From the NCBI RefSeq assembly GCF_022568815.1, contig NZ_JAKZHX010000007.1, forward strand, positions 277,748 to 341,747: a DNA stretch of 64,000 nucleotides, given 5' to 3'. Positions 21,701 through 28,915 of this stretch are shown here, piece after piece. Numbering within the stretch: position 1 is the stretch's first letter; the number at the start of each line of letters is the position of its first letter. The position numbers were made by a program, and so were the translations under genes. The notes beneath the pieces were generated by a model, which was given only the letters and a program-made list of their open reading frames with translations, was not told where the DNA came from and searched no databases. The DNA is from Undibacterium paludis. GTDB taxonomy: Bacteria; Pseudomonadota; Gammaproteobacteria; Burkholderiales; Burkholderiaceae_D.

Positions 21701-21972
21701 GCCTCGGATGGCAATAGTCGTGTTTCCGAAACGACCTCTTCGGAGGCCACACTCATCACCTGCACGGCACTGCGCATGACTTCGCTGACGTGCTCTTCCA
21801 GTATACGTACAGCGAGAAAGTTCTGCTCCTGGGCGGCATTGATGGTCAGTGCCTTGTCCTGTGCAATCGACCACCAACTCTGCCCTATAATCGCCGCTGC
21901 GATCAGGCAGATACAAAACACGAATGCCACAATAGGCACATCATGCTCTTTTCTCAAGCCGCCATTCTCCAT
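18796..21972 (-). CDS. Membrane-bound sensor with PAS, GAF, GGDEF and EAL domains
   Basis: This 1058-residue protein should make and/or break cyclic di-GMP in response to signals. Order: transmembrane helix near residues 13-33, a periplasmic dCache-like sensor to about 285, a second helix near 290-310, PAS (about 325-445), GAF (about 455-610), GGDEF (about 625-790) and EAL (about 805-1050). The GGDEF active site is intact (IGGDEF near residue 707). The EAL signature (AEALVRW near 832) and the later DDFGTGYSSL loop are also intact, so both activities are possible. It is a lone gene. The ligand of the sensor is unknown. Confidence 0.93.
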   Translation of the reverse strand: MENGGLRKEHDVPIVAFVFCICLIAAAIIGQSWWSIAQDKALTINAAQEQNFLAVRILEEHVSEVMRSAVQVMSVASEEVVSETRLLPSEARGIERILSMQRQESASIYAISIFDLQGRRLAYSQLGSADVLAQDLNHIKYLLDQPADNKLVLGKTFQTSENGGWVLPIAKSILDKDGKRVALIQADIQLRYLYDFYERVALGSGASIALYDESGKKLAGARAATDAGDADFSATVVGSMVHSKSSEGVVRDEPRNGSNWLISYRRISDFPLTLVYSRETSVILADWNARVTQKIMVTAMTATFILILAILLLWQIRHLRDSRNRLEASESRYRLLYQGAQDAILLIGRNYTYVDCNPAAVALYGAKFADEVIGRKVGSFSPSVQSVAGHASQDRDVLVATLIDQAFQGQPQRFEWATLRNGQIQYNEISLVRVEVEGEMLLFCVERDINARKYTELLMAGQNRLLKLIGSDEELTSILEAICQFAEKLCPHWFCGIQLLAEDRRSFAQAAGERFPEVLGTQIPGMIVTHGNGIWSEAVLSAQQVWLTEFLQAPAMQFVNGVETLASYSSCGAWPIVGRNGQLLGSFCLFSRSGMALSEKDLGLIRITVDIAGIAIEGRRSEKKILQLAHYDELTGLPNRFLYNQHLARALAVAERNRSQLAVLFLDLDRFKNINDTFGHDEGDNVLRTVARSFRHCLRESDIIARIGGDEFILLIDQFDEPRDLGDVADKLLFAAAQPFEIDGQECQLSASIGIATFPVDGKDAQTLLKNADIAMYRAKNKGKDNYQFYASEMNVHTVERLAFEARLRKALERREFVVHYQPKLDVMTERIVGAEALVRWNHPERGLLYPVEFIGLAEEAGLIARLGMLVLDIACRDILSFRHVDKDFGRVAINLSGAQFNDAHMLDEVKSVVDFWRVPANSIEFEITESMVMHNREQAILLMDGLKEAGFTLSIDDFGTGYSSLAYLKRFPVDSVKVDRSFIKDIPDDPNDTAIVLAIVAMAHTLGIKVIAEGVDSAVQLETLRDCDCDEFQGFYFSRAVADKEFQQLLRRQYRYR

Positions 21973-22170
21973 GCATTTGCACTAGTTAGATAAAGCGTCG
22001 GTTTTTTTACCATACGGTACGACATCAGTGTACCACTGGTATTTTCAGAGCAATGACTTGCTTGCGAGGAATGATGCTTGATGGAGACAAATTTGCCAGA
22101 TGCAACATACACCGGCAGCAGGCCATGCCTTTTTGACAGTGACAAATTATATAAAAATACAAGAAAAATA

Positions 22171-22516
22171 AAGCAGGCCGGTAGGCCGGATTCTGTTACG
22201 GCATAATGCATTGCTGCCGTCTGCTATGACAATCATTCCTCTAGGCGACGGATTGCTCCGCCGCTCAAGCTTTCTACCCGCACGCTCCGCGAGCCACATC
22301 AACGCGTGCCTATTTGAAATTGCTCCGGGTGGAGGTTACCGCGTTTCACCGTAACTGAATACGCTCGTCTCTGTGGCCCTATTCCTCGCCTTATACCAAA
22401 GCTTGCGCCCTGGCTTTCAACGTACGGCCGTTAGCCGTCACCCTGCTCTATGGAGTCCGGACCTTCCTCCCGTCACCTTGATTGCTCAAGGCAACCAGCG
22501 ATTGTCTGGCCTGCTT
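22171..22516 (-). ncRNA. rnpB: RNase P RNA (M1 RNA, bacterial type A)
   Basis: The RNA component of RNase P, which trims tRNA 5' ends. On the minus strand the conserved core GGAGGAAGGTCCGGACTCC, the segment CACCCGGAGCAA and the 3' element AGAGGAATGATTGTC are present, and AAGCAGGCC at the 5' end pairs with GGCCTGCTT at the 3' end (P1 stem, used to set the limits). Length of about 346 nt is normal. A TAAAAT -10 candidate lies just upstream, near 22524-22531. Confidence 0.95.
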
Positions 22517-22641
22517 CGGGCGCTATTTTACCCTATCTACCTCCCCCTTAATGATAATTCCGTGCACAAGCCTCAAATACGATGCAAATTAAGCAGGCTT
22601 TCTGGTAGCGTACTGCTTTTACTTTTTTATCATTGTCTATC

Positions 22642-24339
22642 ATGCTGAAATCACGTTCTGGCGGCCAGTTGATTGTGGATGCCCTGCAGGTCCACGGTGT
22701 CGATACCATCTTTGGTGTACCCGGCGAGAGTTACCTGCCCGTGCTGGACGCCCTGCATGACAGCCCCATACGCTTCATCATCAACCGCCAGGAAGGCGGC
22801 GCTGCCTTCATGGCTGACGCCTATGGCAAGATGACCGGCAAACCTGGTATCTGCTTTGTCACCCGCGGGCCGGGGGCCACCAATGCCTCCATCGGTGTAC
22901 ATACGGCTTACCAGGATTCAACGCCCATGATTTTGTTCATCGGCCAGGTAGGCAATGATTTTGTCGAGCGCGAAGCCTTTCAGGAAATAGACTACCGCCG
23001 CATGTTTGGCCAGATGGCAAAATGGGTAGCCCAGATAGACCGCGCTGACCGCGTGCCCGAGTACATTGCCCGCGCCTTCCAGGTAGCCACCAGTGGACGC
23101 CCTGGCCCGGTCGTGCTGGCCCTGCCGGAAGACATGCTGGCCCAGGTGGCCGAAGTGGCTGACACCCGTCATTACACACCAGTACAGGCGTCAGCCTCAC
23201 CACAGCAACTGGCGCAACTGCGCAATATGCTGGCTGCATCGCAACGCCCTGTGCTCTTGCTCGGTGGCAGCGGCTGGGACAAGGCCGCCTGCCAGCACAT
23301 CAGCGAATTTGCTACCAGTAACCACCTGCCAGTGGCTTGCGCCTTCCGCTTCCAGGATTTGATGGACAATGCCCATCCCAATTACGTAGGCGATGTGGGT
23401 ATAGGCATCAACCCCAAACTGGCGCAAAGACTGAAAGATGCTGACCTGATTATCGCCATAGGTCCACGCCTGGGTGAAATGACCACCAGCGGTTACAGCG
23501 TACTGGAAGCCCCCATCCCCAAACAAAAACTGATCCACATCCACAGCGATGCACTGGAACTGGGCCGCGTCTACCAGGCTGACCTGATGATTAATAGCGG
23601 CATGAAGGAAATTGCCGAAGCCCTGGCCGAGATGGCAGGCCTGGATGCCGCCACCAAGTGGAAGGCAACAGTCAGTGAAGCACGCGCCGACCTGTTGGCA
23701 TGGCAAACCGAGCCAGCGATTTTCGCCAGGGAAAACGCCCCGCTGAACCTATGGCAAGTAGTACAGGACATCAAACGCCTGGCCCCCAAAGACACCATCA
23801 TCACCAATGGCGCAGGTAATTATGCCACCTGGGCACATCGCTATTTCCCTTACGGCGGTATGCGCACGCAGCTGGCCCCGACCTCTGGGGCTATGGGCTA
23901 TAGCGTGCCGTCTGGTGTCGCTGCCAAAATCATCGACCCGCAACGCACCGTGATCACCTTTGCCGGTGATGGCGAATACCTGATGAACGGCCAGGAACTG
24001 GCCACTGCCGTGCAATACAAGGCGGGTGTAGTCATCATTGTTTTCAATAACGGCATGTATGGCACCATACGCATGCATCAGGAAAGAGAGTTCCCGGCGC
24101 GCGTATCCGGTACAGAATTGCACAACCCTGATTTTGCCGCACTGGCCCGCGCCTTTGGCGGCAGTGGTGAAGCGGTCAACACGACGGCAGAATTCGCCCC
24201 TGCACTCGAGCGTGCACTGGCCTACAGCCGTCAGCACAATCTGCCCGCCCTGATAGAACTACGTTACGATGGCAATCTGATTACGCCGGGTGCAACGCTG
24301 GAAAACTTGCGCAAGACAGCGCAGGACGCAGGCAAATAA
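22642..24339 (+). CDS. ThDP-dependent enzyme, acetolactate synthase large-subunit-like
   Basis: This 565-residue protein has the three-domain fold of ThDP enzymes. The N-terminal domain carries the catalytic Glu (INRQEGGAAFMADAYG), the central domain is TPP_enzyme_M-like, and the C-terminal domain has the ThDP/metal motif GDGEYLMNGQEL ending in NN. No small-subunit (ilvH) gene follows, so it is more likely a catabolic or other 2-oxoacid-using carboligase/decarboxylase than the biosynthetic IlvB. It lacks visible oxalyl-CoA decarboxylase features. The ATG at 22642 is preferred over an upstream TTG. It is divergent from rnpB. Confidence 0.85.
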   Translation: MLKSRSGGQLIVDALQVHGVDTIFGVPGESYLPVLDALHDSPIRFIINRQEGGAAFMADAYGKMTGKPGICFVTRGPGATNASIGVHTAYQDSTPMILFIGQVGNDFVEREAFQEIDYRRMFGQMAKWVAQIDRADRVPEYIARAFQVATSGRPGPVVLALPEDMLAQVAEVADTRHYTPVQASASPQQLAQLRNMLAASQRPVLLLGGSGWDKAACQHISEFATSNHLPVACAFRFQDLMDNAHPNYVGDVGIGINPKLAQRLKDADLIIAIGPRLGEMTTSGYSVLEAPIPKQKLIHIHSDALELGRVYQADLMINSGMKEIAEALAEMAGLDAATKWKATVSEARADLLAWQTEPAIFARENAPLNLWQVVQDIKRLAPKDTIITNGAGNYATWAHRYFPYGGMRTQLAPTSGAMGYSVPSGVAAKIIDPQRTVITFAGDGEYLMNGQELATAVQYKAGVVIIVFNNGMYGTIRMHQEREFPARVSGTELHNPDFAALARAFGGSGEAVNTTAEFAPALERALAYSRQHNLPALIELRYDGNLITPGATLENLRKTAQDAGK

Positions 24340-24355
24340 GGCCTGCACTTCCCTG

Positions 24356-24384
24356 AACCGGCTTTGGCCTACCCAGAGCCGGTT
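24356..24384 (+). terminator. Candidate terminator hairpin after the ThDP-enzyme gene
   Basis: AACCGGCTTTGG pairs imperfectly with CAGAGCCGGTT across a short loop, 17 bp after the stop codon. The U-run is weak (TTTG), so termination efficiency is uncertain. Confidence 0.45.
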
Positions 24385-24468
24385 TGCGCAGCAACAAGCA
24401 AGGCAGCATTCCCACAATCCATAAATTAAGGCACACTCCCGTTATTACCTTCCTGGGAAGCTGCCTAC

Positions 24469-25656
24469 ATGAGCAAACCTCCACTGCCCAAAAGTATCTG
24501 GATACTCGGCTTTGTCAGCATGCTCATGGACATTTCCTCTGAAATGATACATAGCCTGCTGCCCATGTTCATGGTCGGCACACTGGGCATCAGCGTATTT
24601 GCTGTTGGCCTGATCGATGGTATCGCCGAATCAACTACCCTGATCGTCAAGGTATTTTCAGGCGCGCTGAGCGACCGCCTCGGCAAACGCAAGGCCCTGG
24701 CGGTGTTTGGCTATGGCATGAGTGCCTTCACCAAACCCCTGTTTGCCATCGCGCAAGGCATGGGCACGCTGTTGACAGCACGTATGATGGACAGGATAGG
24801 CAAAGGCATACGCGGTGCACCACGTGACGCCCTGATCACCGACATTACCCCGGCAGAGATACGCGGTGCGGCTTTCGGTTTGCGGCAATCGCTCGATACC
24901 ATCGGTGCGGTGGTTGGCCCCTTGCTGGCTACCGCACTGATGCTGCTATGGATGAATGACTACAGGCGCATCTTCTGGCTGGCCGTCATCCCCGGTCTGG
25001 CTGCCATGGTCTTGCTCTTCGTCGGCGTGAAGGAGCCGGACAACAAAACTGCACTGAGACCAGGCAACCCCATCAGCATGCACAATCTGCGCCGCATGGG
25101 CGCGGCTTACTGGTGGGTGGTGGCACTGGGCAGCATATTTACCCTGGCCCGCTTCAGCGAAGCGTTTTTGATACTGCGCGCCCAACAAATGCAGATACCC
25201 GTGGCTTATGTCCCCCTCATCATGGTCGCCATGAATCTGGTGTATGCGGCAACAGCCTACCCTTTCGGCAAATTGTCTGACCGGGTATCACACCCTCAGT
25301 TGCTGGCCTGGGGCTTGCTGGTGCTGGTGGCATCAGATGTGGTACTCGGCTATAGCCAGCACTGGTATGGGCTGGCAACTGGCATCGCCTTATGGGGCAT
25401 ACACATGGGCATGACCCAGGGCTTATTATCCAGCATGGTCGCCGCCAGCGCCCCGGCTGATTTACGGGGCACGGCCTTTGGCTTTTTCAATCTCGCCAGT
25501 GGCGTCAGCCTGTTACTGGCAAGTCTTGTTGCCGGACTGCTATGGGAGAAATTTGGATCTGCATTTACTTTTTATGCAGGTGCCATTTTCGCGTGCATCA
25601 GCTTGCTGGGACTTATAGTGCATTCATCGACCAGAAAACAAAAAGTACTGCCTTAG
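24469..25656 (+). CDS. Major facilitator superfamily transporter
   Basis: A 395-residue integral membrane protein with about 12 hydrophobic helices. The loop between helices 2 and 3 reads GALSDRLGKRKAL, the MFS signature, and a second copy-like motif (GKLSDRVSHPQLL) starts the C-terminal half. The N-terminus (WILGFVSMLMDISSEMIHSLLPMFM) resembles the YfcJ/NreB-like drug and metal efflux branch. Substrate cannot be told. It follows the ThDP enzyme by 130 bp and meets the next gene tail to tail with a four-base overlap. Confidence 0.88.
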   Translation: MSKPPLPKSIWILGFVSMLMDISSEMIHSLLPMFMVGTLGISVFAVGLIDGIAESTTLIVKVFSGALSDRLGKRKALAVFGYGMSAFTKPLFAIAQGMGTLLTARMMDRIGKGIRGAPRDALITDITPAEIRGAAFGLRQSLDTIGAVVGPLLATALMLLWMNDYRRIFWLAVIPGLAAMVLLFVGVKEPDNKTALRPGNPISMHNLRRMGAAYWWVVALGSIFTLARFSEAFLILRAQQMQIPVAYVPLIMVAMNLVYAATAYPFGKLSDRVSHPQLLAWGLLVLVASDVVLGYSQHWYGLATGIALWGIHMGMTQGLLSSMVAASAPADLRGTAFGFFNLASGVSLLLASLVAGLLWEKFGSAFTFYAGAIFACISLLGLIVHSSTRKQKVLP

Positions 25657-26783
25657 GTCGTGCCTGGTGTAGTCACTGCTTGCCGTTTGCGCGCCAACCA
25701 CAGTTTGGTCAGTCCCCACATCAAAGCCAAAGCAAACAACCAGGCAAGATAGCAAACCACTAGTGAAGCCTCATACGCTGGTGTCGCCTCGGGCTTGCGG
25801 AAATCAACGATCTGACCGTAACGCAACTCCATATAAATCCAGCCCAGCGCATGGATGAGTGCAATATGCACCAGATAAAAGAACATCGGTGTCTTGCCAA
25901 ACAGCATCAGTAGCGGCAGAGGTTTTTGCACATATTTATCCATCAGGGCCAGCGCGCCCAGACCGATACTGAGGGTAACGCAAAGGTATAACAAGGAAGG
26001 CGGATATTTATGCACCTTGATGAAAGACATCAAGTCATAGAACCAGCCTTTGCCCTGTGCTGACCAGAAATCAGGGTCTCCATAATAATTGCCGCTGCGC
26101 AAAATCACGAAACTCACAAACAAAGCAGCCGCTGCCGAGAACAGAAAACGCTGGCGCTTGTCAGCCTCCCACAACATCACCGGCCCCAGCACATAACCGG
26201 CGGCCATCAAACCTATCCAGGGCATGAGCGGATAGGCAAAGACGATGCCCAGATGATCAGTCAGAGGATAAAAGCCACCCTGGTGCCAGGCCATGAACAA
26301 GACATGGTTGCCTTTGGCATGCATGCCATCGAGCAGGTTATGCGGCAATATTAAGGCAGCGGCGACCAGGGCAATCGCCCAGCGCGGCAACCAGATCAGC
26401 ACACCCAGCGCCATCATCGCCATGCCTATCGCCCAGATGACTTGCAGAATAAAGACATTGAAATCAAATTGCCAACTGAAGCTGACCCAGGTCCATTCCA
26501 GCAAAACCAGCAAGGCACCACGGCTTAACAGATAGCGTGTCATGTCTTTTTTATCTCGCTGCTGCGATCGCAAAAAAGCCGACATGCCAGCCAGGGTGAC
26601 AAAAATGGGAGCGCATAAATGGGTAATCCAGCGCGTCCAGAACCAGCCTGGCGAACCTTGTTGCAAATCCAGAGGATCGAATGGAGTGACAGCAAAAAAG
26701 TCGCGGGTATGATCAAGTGCCATCAGCACGATGACCAGGCCACGCAAAAGGTCTATTGCCTGTAACCGGTTTTGCCGCATCAT
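25653..26783 (-). CDS. DUF1624 / heparan-alpha-glucosaminide N-acetyltransferase-like membrane protein
   Basis: A polytopic inner-membrane protein of about 376 residues. It opens with RLQAIDLLRGLVIVLMALDHTRDFF, the hallmark of the DUF1624 / HGSNAT catalytic-like family, followed by about ten hydrophobic helices. The His in ALDHTRD matches the proposed acetyl-transfer site of the family. Its bacterial substrate is unknown; a cell-surface glycan is plausible. I place the start at the ATG pair 26783/26780, preceded by GAGGGA, because upstream codons are not family-like. Confidence 0.82.
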   Translation of the reverse strand: MMRQNRLQAIDLLRGLVIVLMALDHTRDFFAVTPFDPLDLQQGSPGWFWTRWITHLCAPIFVTLAGMSAFLRSQQRDKKDMTRYLLSRGALLVLLEWTWVSFSWQFDFNVFILQVIWAIGMAMMALGVLIWLPRWAIALVAAALILPHNLLDGMHAKGNHVLFMAWHQGGFYPLTDHLGIVFAYPLMPWIGLMAAGYVLGPVMLWEADKRQRFLFSAAAALFVSFVILRSGNYYGDPDFWSAQGKGWFYDLMSFIKVHKYPPSLLYLCVTLSIGLGALALMDKYVQKPLPLLMLFGKTPMFFYLVHIALIHALGWIYMELRYGQIVDFRKPEATPAYEASLVVCYLAWLFALALMWGLTKLWLARKRQAVTTPGTT

Positions 26784-26886
26784 GGTTTGTCCCTCATCTG
26801 CGATCAGGCGCAGTGTTGTATTTTTATATGCAGCAATTCTATCCAGCAGTAGCGGCCAGCAGCAAATTATTTCCAATCGGCGAAAG

Positions 26887-26917
26887 AAAAAAACGCCCAT
26901 TTGTTGCCAAATGAGCG
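26887..26917 (-). terminator. Terminator of the rtcB2 operon
   Basis: On the minus strand, CGCTCATTTG and CAAATGGGCG form a stem with a GCAA loop (26894-26917), followed by a run of seven T (26887-26893). It lies 45 bp after the stop of the 55-residue ORF. Confidence 0.82.
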
Positions 26918-26961
26918 CCCTGATTTAAATAAACTCAACCAAGTTAAAACAAACTGGCTGC

Positions 26962-27129
26962 TTACTCTTCTTCCTTCAGCCGCCCGCTCTTGAGTTGTTG
27001 CAGGCGCTGTTTCTCCTGCCTGCGTTCGGTACGCTTGGGATTGAGTGCACCATGGACACCGGCATTACGCTGTTTTGCAGCAACCGCCAGCGGATTGCGT
27101 GGTTTGGGTAATTTGACCGTGATCTTCAT
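26962..27129 (-). CDS. Small basic protein downstream of rtcB2 (55 aa), unknown function
   Basis: The 55-codon frame begins MKITVKLPKPRNPLAVAAKQ and ends RLKEEE. It is strongly basic (many Lys/Arg) with a Glu-rich tail, has no hydrophobic segment, and could bind RNA, but that is inference. It starts only 10 bp after the rtcB2 stop and is followed by a strong terminator, so it is almost certainly co-transcribed with rtcB2. I do not recognise a named family with certainty; similar short KPRNPL proteins seem to exist in Burkholderiales. Confidence 0.75.
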   Translation of the reverse strand: MKITVKLPKPRNPLAVAAKQRNAGVHGALNPKRTERRQEKQRLQQLKSGRLKEEE

Positions 27130-27139
27130 GACGTATCCC

Positions 27140-28348
27140 CTATCCTTTTATACAAACTACCTGCCGCAGGGTATGCACGATCTCAACCAGGTCATGCTGA
27201 TGCGCCATGACTGCATCGATATCCTTATACGCTGCCGGTATCTCATCAACGACTCCCTTGTCCTTGCGACATTCTATACCTTCAGTCTGTGCGGCCAGAT
27301 CATCAGCGTTAAAGGTGTCCCTGGCCTCACCACGGCTCATCCTGCGCCCCGCCCCATGCGAACATGAACAGAAAGATTCAGGATTACCCTTGCCCCTGAC
27401 GATATAACTACGCGCCCCCATGCTGCCTGGAATAATCCCCATTTCACCCAAGCGGGCAGAAATTGCCCCCTTACGGGTAACGAAGAGATTTTCATTATGA
27501 TGCGTTTCTTTCGACACATAATTGTGATGACAATTGATGGCTTCACCATCAAGCTTGAAGCTGGTGACTTCTCTCGCCAGCACTTCCAGTGCCCTGCGCA
27601 TCATTTCGCTGCGGTTAGCCAGCGCATAGTCCTGCGCCCACTGTACTGCCTCGACATAGTCATCAAACAATTCCGAGCCCTCAGTGAAATAAGACAAGTC
27701 CTTGTCCGGCAAATGTATCTGATGCCGCCACATTTCCTTGCGGGCAGCCCAGATAAAATGCCGTCCTATGACATTGCCCACGCCACGCGAACCAGAATGC
27801 AGCATGATCCAGACACGCTGCTCTTCATCAATACACACTTCAATAAAATGATTGCCACCACCGAGCGTACCCAACTGGCATATCCAGGTCTGGTAAAACT
27901 TCGGCAGCATTTTCATGATGTTCTTGTGCTTGGCAACGATCTTGTCCAATCTGTCATTCAGAGGCTTGCCTACCCTGACCAGGGCGGACCCGCGCATCCT
28001 GTTCCAGGCATGCTGGCGAAAACCGACAGGTATCTCAGCTTCGAGAGCACTGCGCAATTTCGCCAGATTGTCCGGTAACTGGCTGGCCGTCAAGGTCGTG
28101 CGCACGGCATTCATGCCACAACCTATATCGACCCCAACCGCACCCGGGATGATGGCAGCGCGTGTAGGTATCACACTACCTACCGTGGCCCCCACACCCG
28201 CATGCACATCAGGCATGGCAGCGACGTGAGGATGGACGATGTTTAAATTAGCGATATTGAGCAACTGCTGTATCGCAGTGTGATCAACATCATCGGTAAA
28301 TATATGCACAGGCACTTTAGCCTTGTGCAAACTTTGAGCTATAGGCAT
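27140..28348 (-). CDS. rtcB2: RNA ligase RtcB, second paralogue
   Basis: RtcB joins 2',3'-cyclic phosphate or 3'-phosphate RNA ends to 5'-OH ends, using GTP and manganese. This 402-residue copy keeps the catalytic set: AVGVDIGCGM (metal Cys near residue 78), NCHHNY, and SCSHGAGRRMSR (His guanylylation site). Relative to the other copy here it has a shorter, different N-terminus (begins MPIAQSLHKAKVPVHIF) and a divergent central segment. RBS AAGGAA precedes the ATG. No prfH gene accompanies it, unlike many RtcB2 loci. It has its own promoter and leader region and a 55-residue companion. Confidence 0.95.
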   Translation of the reverse strand: MPIAQSLHKAKVPVHIFTDDVDHTAIQQLLNIANLNIVHPHVAAMPDVHAGVGATVGSVIPTRAAIIPGAVGVDIGCGMNAVRTTLTASQLPDNLAKLRSALEAEIPVGFRQHAWNRMRGSALVRVGKPLNDRLDKIVAKHKNIMKMLPKFYQTWICQLGTLGGGNHFIEVCIDEEQRVWIMLHSGSRGVGNVIGRHFIWAARKEMWRHQIHLPDKDLSYFTEGSELFDDYVEAVQWAQDYALANRSEMMRRALEVLAREVTSFKLDGEAINCHHNYVSKETHHNENLFVTRKGAISARLGEMGIIPGSMGARSYIVRGKGNPESFCSCSHGAGRRMSRGEARDTFNADDLAAQTEGIECRKDKGVVDEIPAAYKDIDAVMAHQHDLVEIVHTLRQVVCIKG

Positions 28349-28552
28349 ACAATTTTCCTTCTTGTAGTGCCGGTGTTTTTCCAGTCAGTTGCGCACATCA
28401 CAGCAGCAAATGAAGCTGTAGTAACGATGCATGTCTGTCTGCTTTTTCTTCACCAATCAGGCTGCGCATTTTTTGGCGAACACCATCCCTGCTTGCATGG
28501 CGCAAGGCTATGCAAGTTCTGGCGTTCCAACAAAATCAGCGTTTTGAAAAGT

Positions 28553-28585
28553 AAAAACCCCGACGAGTTTCCTCACCGGGGTTTT
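28553..28585 (-). terminator. Second hairpin terminator in the rtcB2 leader
   Basis: AAAACCCCG and CGGGGTTTT form a strong stem with an inner GAG/CTC pairing, followed on the minus strand by T residues. It lies about 205 bp upstream of the rtcB2 ATG and directly after the first leader hairpin. Confidence 0.8.
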
Positions 28586-28586
28586 C

Positions 28587-28632
28587 AAAAAACGACCGGC
28601 TCGGGTTGGCTGTGCCTTAACCCCGAGCGTCG
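28587..28632 (-). terminator. First leader hairpin with U6 run (attenuator candidate)
   Basis: On the minus strand CGAC-GCTCGGG pairs with CCCGAGC-CG-GTCG (CG bulged), and a TTTTTT run follows at once (28587-28592). The 5' arm begins about 10 nt after the stop codon of the 13-residue leader peptide, the geometry of a transcription attenuator. Confidence 0.75.
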
Positions 28633-28641
28633 CGCACGGAG

Positions 28642-28683
28642 CTAAGTATTTTCTTGATTATTATTAGCCGTATTCCGTGGCAT
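28642..28683 (-). CDS. Asn-rich 13-residue leader peptide upstream of rtcB2
   Basis: The frame encodes MPRNTANNNQENT and stops at TAG. Five of thirteen codons are AAT (Asn), three of them consecutive. AAAGGAA precedes the ATG at good spacing. It lies about 95 nt into the transcript of a consensus-like sigma70 promoter and just before two terminator hairpins. That order is the classic plan of ribosome-mediated attenuation, in which a stalled ribosome prevents the terminator from forming. The function is inferred from layout only. Confidence 0.6.
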   Translation of the reverse strand: MPRNTANNNQENT

Positions 28684-28784
28684 GGCCGTTCCTTTCTTGA
28701 ATTGGGTGTTGATAAAAAAATCGGAAAAATCTGAAAAATCGAATTGCGGTGAATAATTAATTTACTGCATATCGAAGAGACTCG

Positions 28785-28814
28785 ATTCTGCACGAGAATA
28801 AATTACTGTGTCAA
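28785..28814 (-). promoter_or_regulatory. Sigma70 promoter for the rtcB2 leader
   Basis: Minus strand TTGACA (28809-28814, perfect) is followed after 18 bp by CAGAAT (28785-28790, four of six). Transcription would start near 28778, 95 nt before the leader peptide. The remaining stretch to the stop of the upstream gene holds no other gene. Confidence 0.65.
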
Positions 28815-28915
28815 CAAAATTATTCTTCCAGTTTTATATTTTTTGAGTACATCTCAAAAGACAGGGCTAAAACCAACTGCGGTTAAGTTGCAGCAGTTTC
28901 AATTGGCCTTACAGA

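Noticed and set aside
22642..24339. Biosynthetic acetolactate synthase (ilvB) or oxalyl-CoA decarboxylase
   Set aside because: No small-subunit gene follows and no CoA-binding features of oxalyl-CoA decarboxylase are apparent, so only a general ThDP-enzyme call is made.
27140..28348. RtcB2-PrfH pair
   Set aside because: The second rtcB suggested the known rtcB2-prfH pairing, but no release-factor-like gene lies on either side.
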